DNA of 5,661 nt, from contig CAOJHG010000166.1 in the NCBI GenBank assembly GCA_948435975.1, forward strand, positions 1 through 5,661. Direction: 5' to 3'. Position 1 is the stretch's first letter, and every line of letters begins with the position of its first letter. The translations under genes were made by a program, and so were the position numbers. The notes beneath the pieces were generated by a model that had not been told where the DNA came from, did not search any database, and was given only the letters and a program-made list of their open reading frames with translations. This DNA comes from an uncultured Oscillibacter sp. (lineage in GTDB: Bacteria; Bacillota; Clostridia; Oscillospirales; Oscillospiraceae). Of this stretch, positions 5,186-5,661 are shown piece by piece.

Positions 5186-5587
5186 TCAGTGATTTTTTTC
5201 CAGATAATCCGGCCCGAACCCGTGGGGCAGAAGCACTCGAAGGGGGAGTGCCAGTTCTTCACCCTTTGCGTTGAGGCAGATAACCTCCATATCCGGGTTG
5301 AATTCGTAGAGCAGTTGGCGGCAGACTCCGCAAGGGGTGCAGAAATCGTCGCTGCGGCCCGCGACAACGATGCGGATAAAGTCGGTGTGTCCTTCGCTGA
5401 CGGCCTTGCCCACAGCGACTCGTTCAGCACAAAGGGTAGGAGAATAGGCGGCGTTTTCGATGTTGCAGCCGGTGAAGACGGTCCCATCAGAGCATTCCAG
5501 GGCAGCGCCGACAGGAAAATGGGAATAGGGGATGTAGGCCCGGTCGAGCATAGTGACCGCAGCGGTTTTGAGTTCTTCCAAAGTCAT
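5186..5587 (-). CDS. cdd: Cytidine deaminase
   Basis: This 133-residue protein should deaminate cytidine and deoxycytidine to uridine and deoxyuridine in cytoplasmic pyrimidine salvage, as a small tetrameric zinc enzyme. Seen in the sequence are YIPYSHFPVGAAL (18-30), the substrate motif CNIENAAYSP (41-50), CAER with zinc ligand C53 and proton shuttle E55, and PCGVCRQ with zinc ligands C86 and C89. The length matches homologues of about 130-136 residues. The ATG at 5587 follows a strong AAGGAGG site (5596-5602) by 8 nt. A TTG codon 18 nt further upstream in the same frame would consume this site and is rejected. It converges with the merR operon and shares the terminator at 5136-5176. Its partner in salvage, tdk, is in a separate operon about 4 kb away. 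Confidence 0.97.
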   Translation of the reverse strand: MTLEELKTAAVTMLDRAYIPYSHFPVGAALECSDGTVFTGCNIENAAYSPTLCAERVAVGKAVSEGHTDFIRIVVAGRSDDFCTPCGVCRQLLYEFNPDMEVICLNAKGEELALPLRVLLPHGFGPDYLEKNH

Positions 5588-5601
5588 AACAGCAGCCTCC
5601 T

Positions 5602-5661
5602 TCAAAAAGCAGAATTCAGTTTTCCCAGCAAGCCGGGCGCCAAACCCAAAGGAATCATGAG
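5602..5661 (-). CDS. Possible 3' end of a gene upstream of cdd (partial)
   Basis: A reading frame enters from the right edge and ends at a TGA 14 nt before the cdd ATG, giving 19 visible residues (LMIPLGLAPGLLGKLNSAF). The stop sits beside the cdd Shine-Dalgarno sequence, as in a tight operon. The stretch is too short to identify or to prove coding. Confidence 0.3.
   Translation of the reverse strand, partial: LMIPLGLAPGLLGKLNSAF

Noticed and set aside
5588..5605. TTG start giving Cdd six extra residues
   Set aside because: The extra codons consist of the AAGGAGG ribosome binding site used by the ATG at 5587, and the shorter protein has the usual family length.

Overview
The window looks like a piece of the chromosome of a GC-rich Firmicute, most likely a Clostridia member of the Oscillospiraceae type (Flavonifractor/Oscillibacter-like). 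The reasons are the high GC with strong AGGAGG-type ribosome binding sites, the Firmicutes-style MutY and Cdd proteins, and a membrane-anchored MerR regulator. This placement is inference. Nothing in the window points to a phage, transposon, CRISPR array, rRNA or tRNA.

Layout. (1) A minus-strand operon reads leftward from about 2820: mutY (adenine glycosylase), a zinc-ribbon protein of unknown function, tdk (thymidine kinase) and a PflX-type radical SAM protein that runs off the left edge. These genes overlap or are close together (23-nt overlap, 27-nt gap, 4-nt ATGA overlap). An extended -10 box sits so close to the mutY ATG that the message is predicted to be leaderless. (2) A 164-bp divergent intergenic region (2808-2971) holds the mutY promoter, a MerR-type promoter/operator with a 19-bp spacer and a perfect 7+7 dyad, and a perfect 23-bp tandem duplication of the ribosome binding site plus start codon. 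(3) A plus-strand operon (2972-5121) has five overlapping genes: a MerR regulator with two C-terminal membrane helices, two small two-helix membrane proteins, a YbjQ/UPF0145 protein and a metallo-beta-lactamase-fold hydrolase. (4) A bidirectional hairpin terminator lies at about 5136-5176. (5) The convergent minus-strand cdd (cytidine deaminase) follows, preceded at the right edge by the possible tail of another gene.

The most unusual part is the plus-strand operon. The MerR protein and the two small membrane proteins all end in nearly the same cytoplasmic tail (QR-x-x-EI-x-x-GE...DA...Y). The DNA for each tail also encodes the Shine-Dalgarno sequence and start codon of the next gene. The MerR-type operator directly upstream suggests that the operon controls itself. 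I infer that the small proteins are accessory or sensory partners that associate with the regulator in the membrane. What the system senses and does cannot be read from the sequence.
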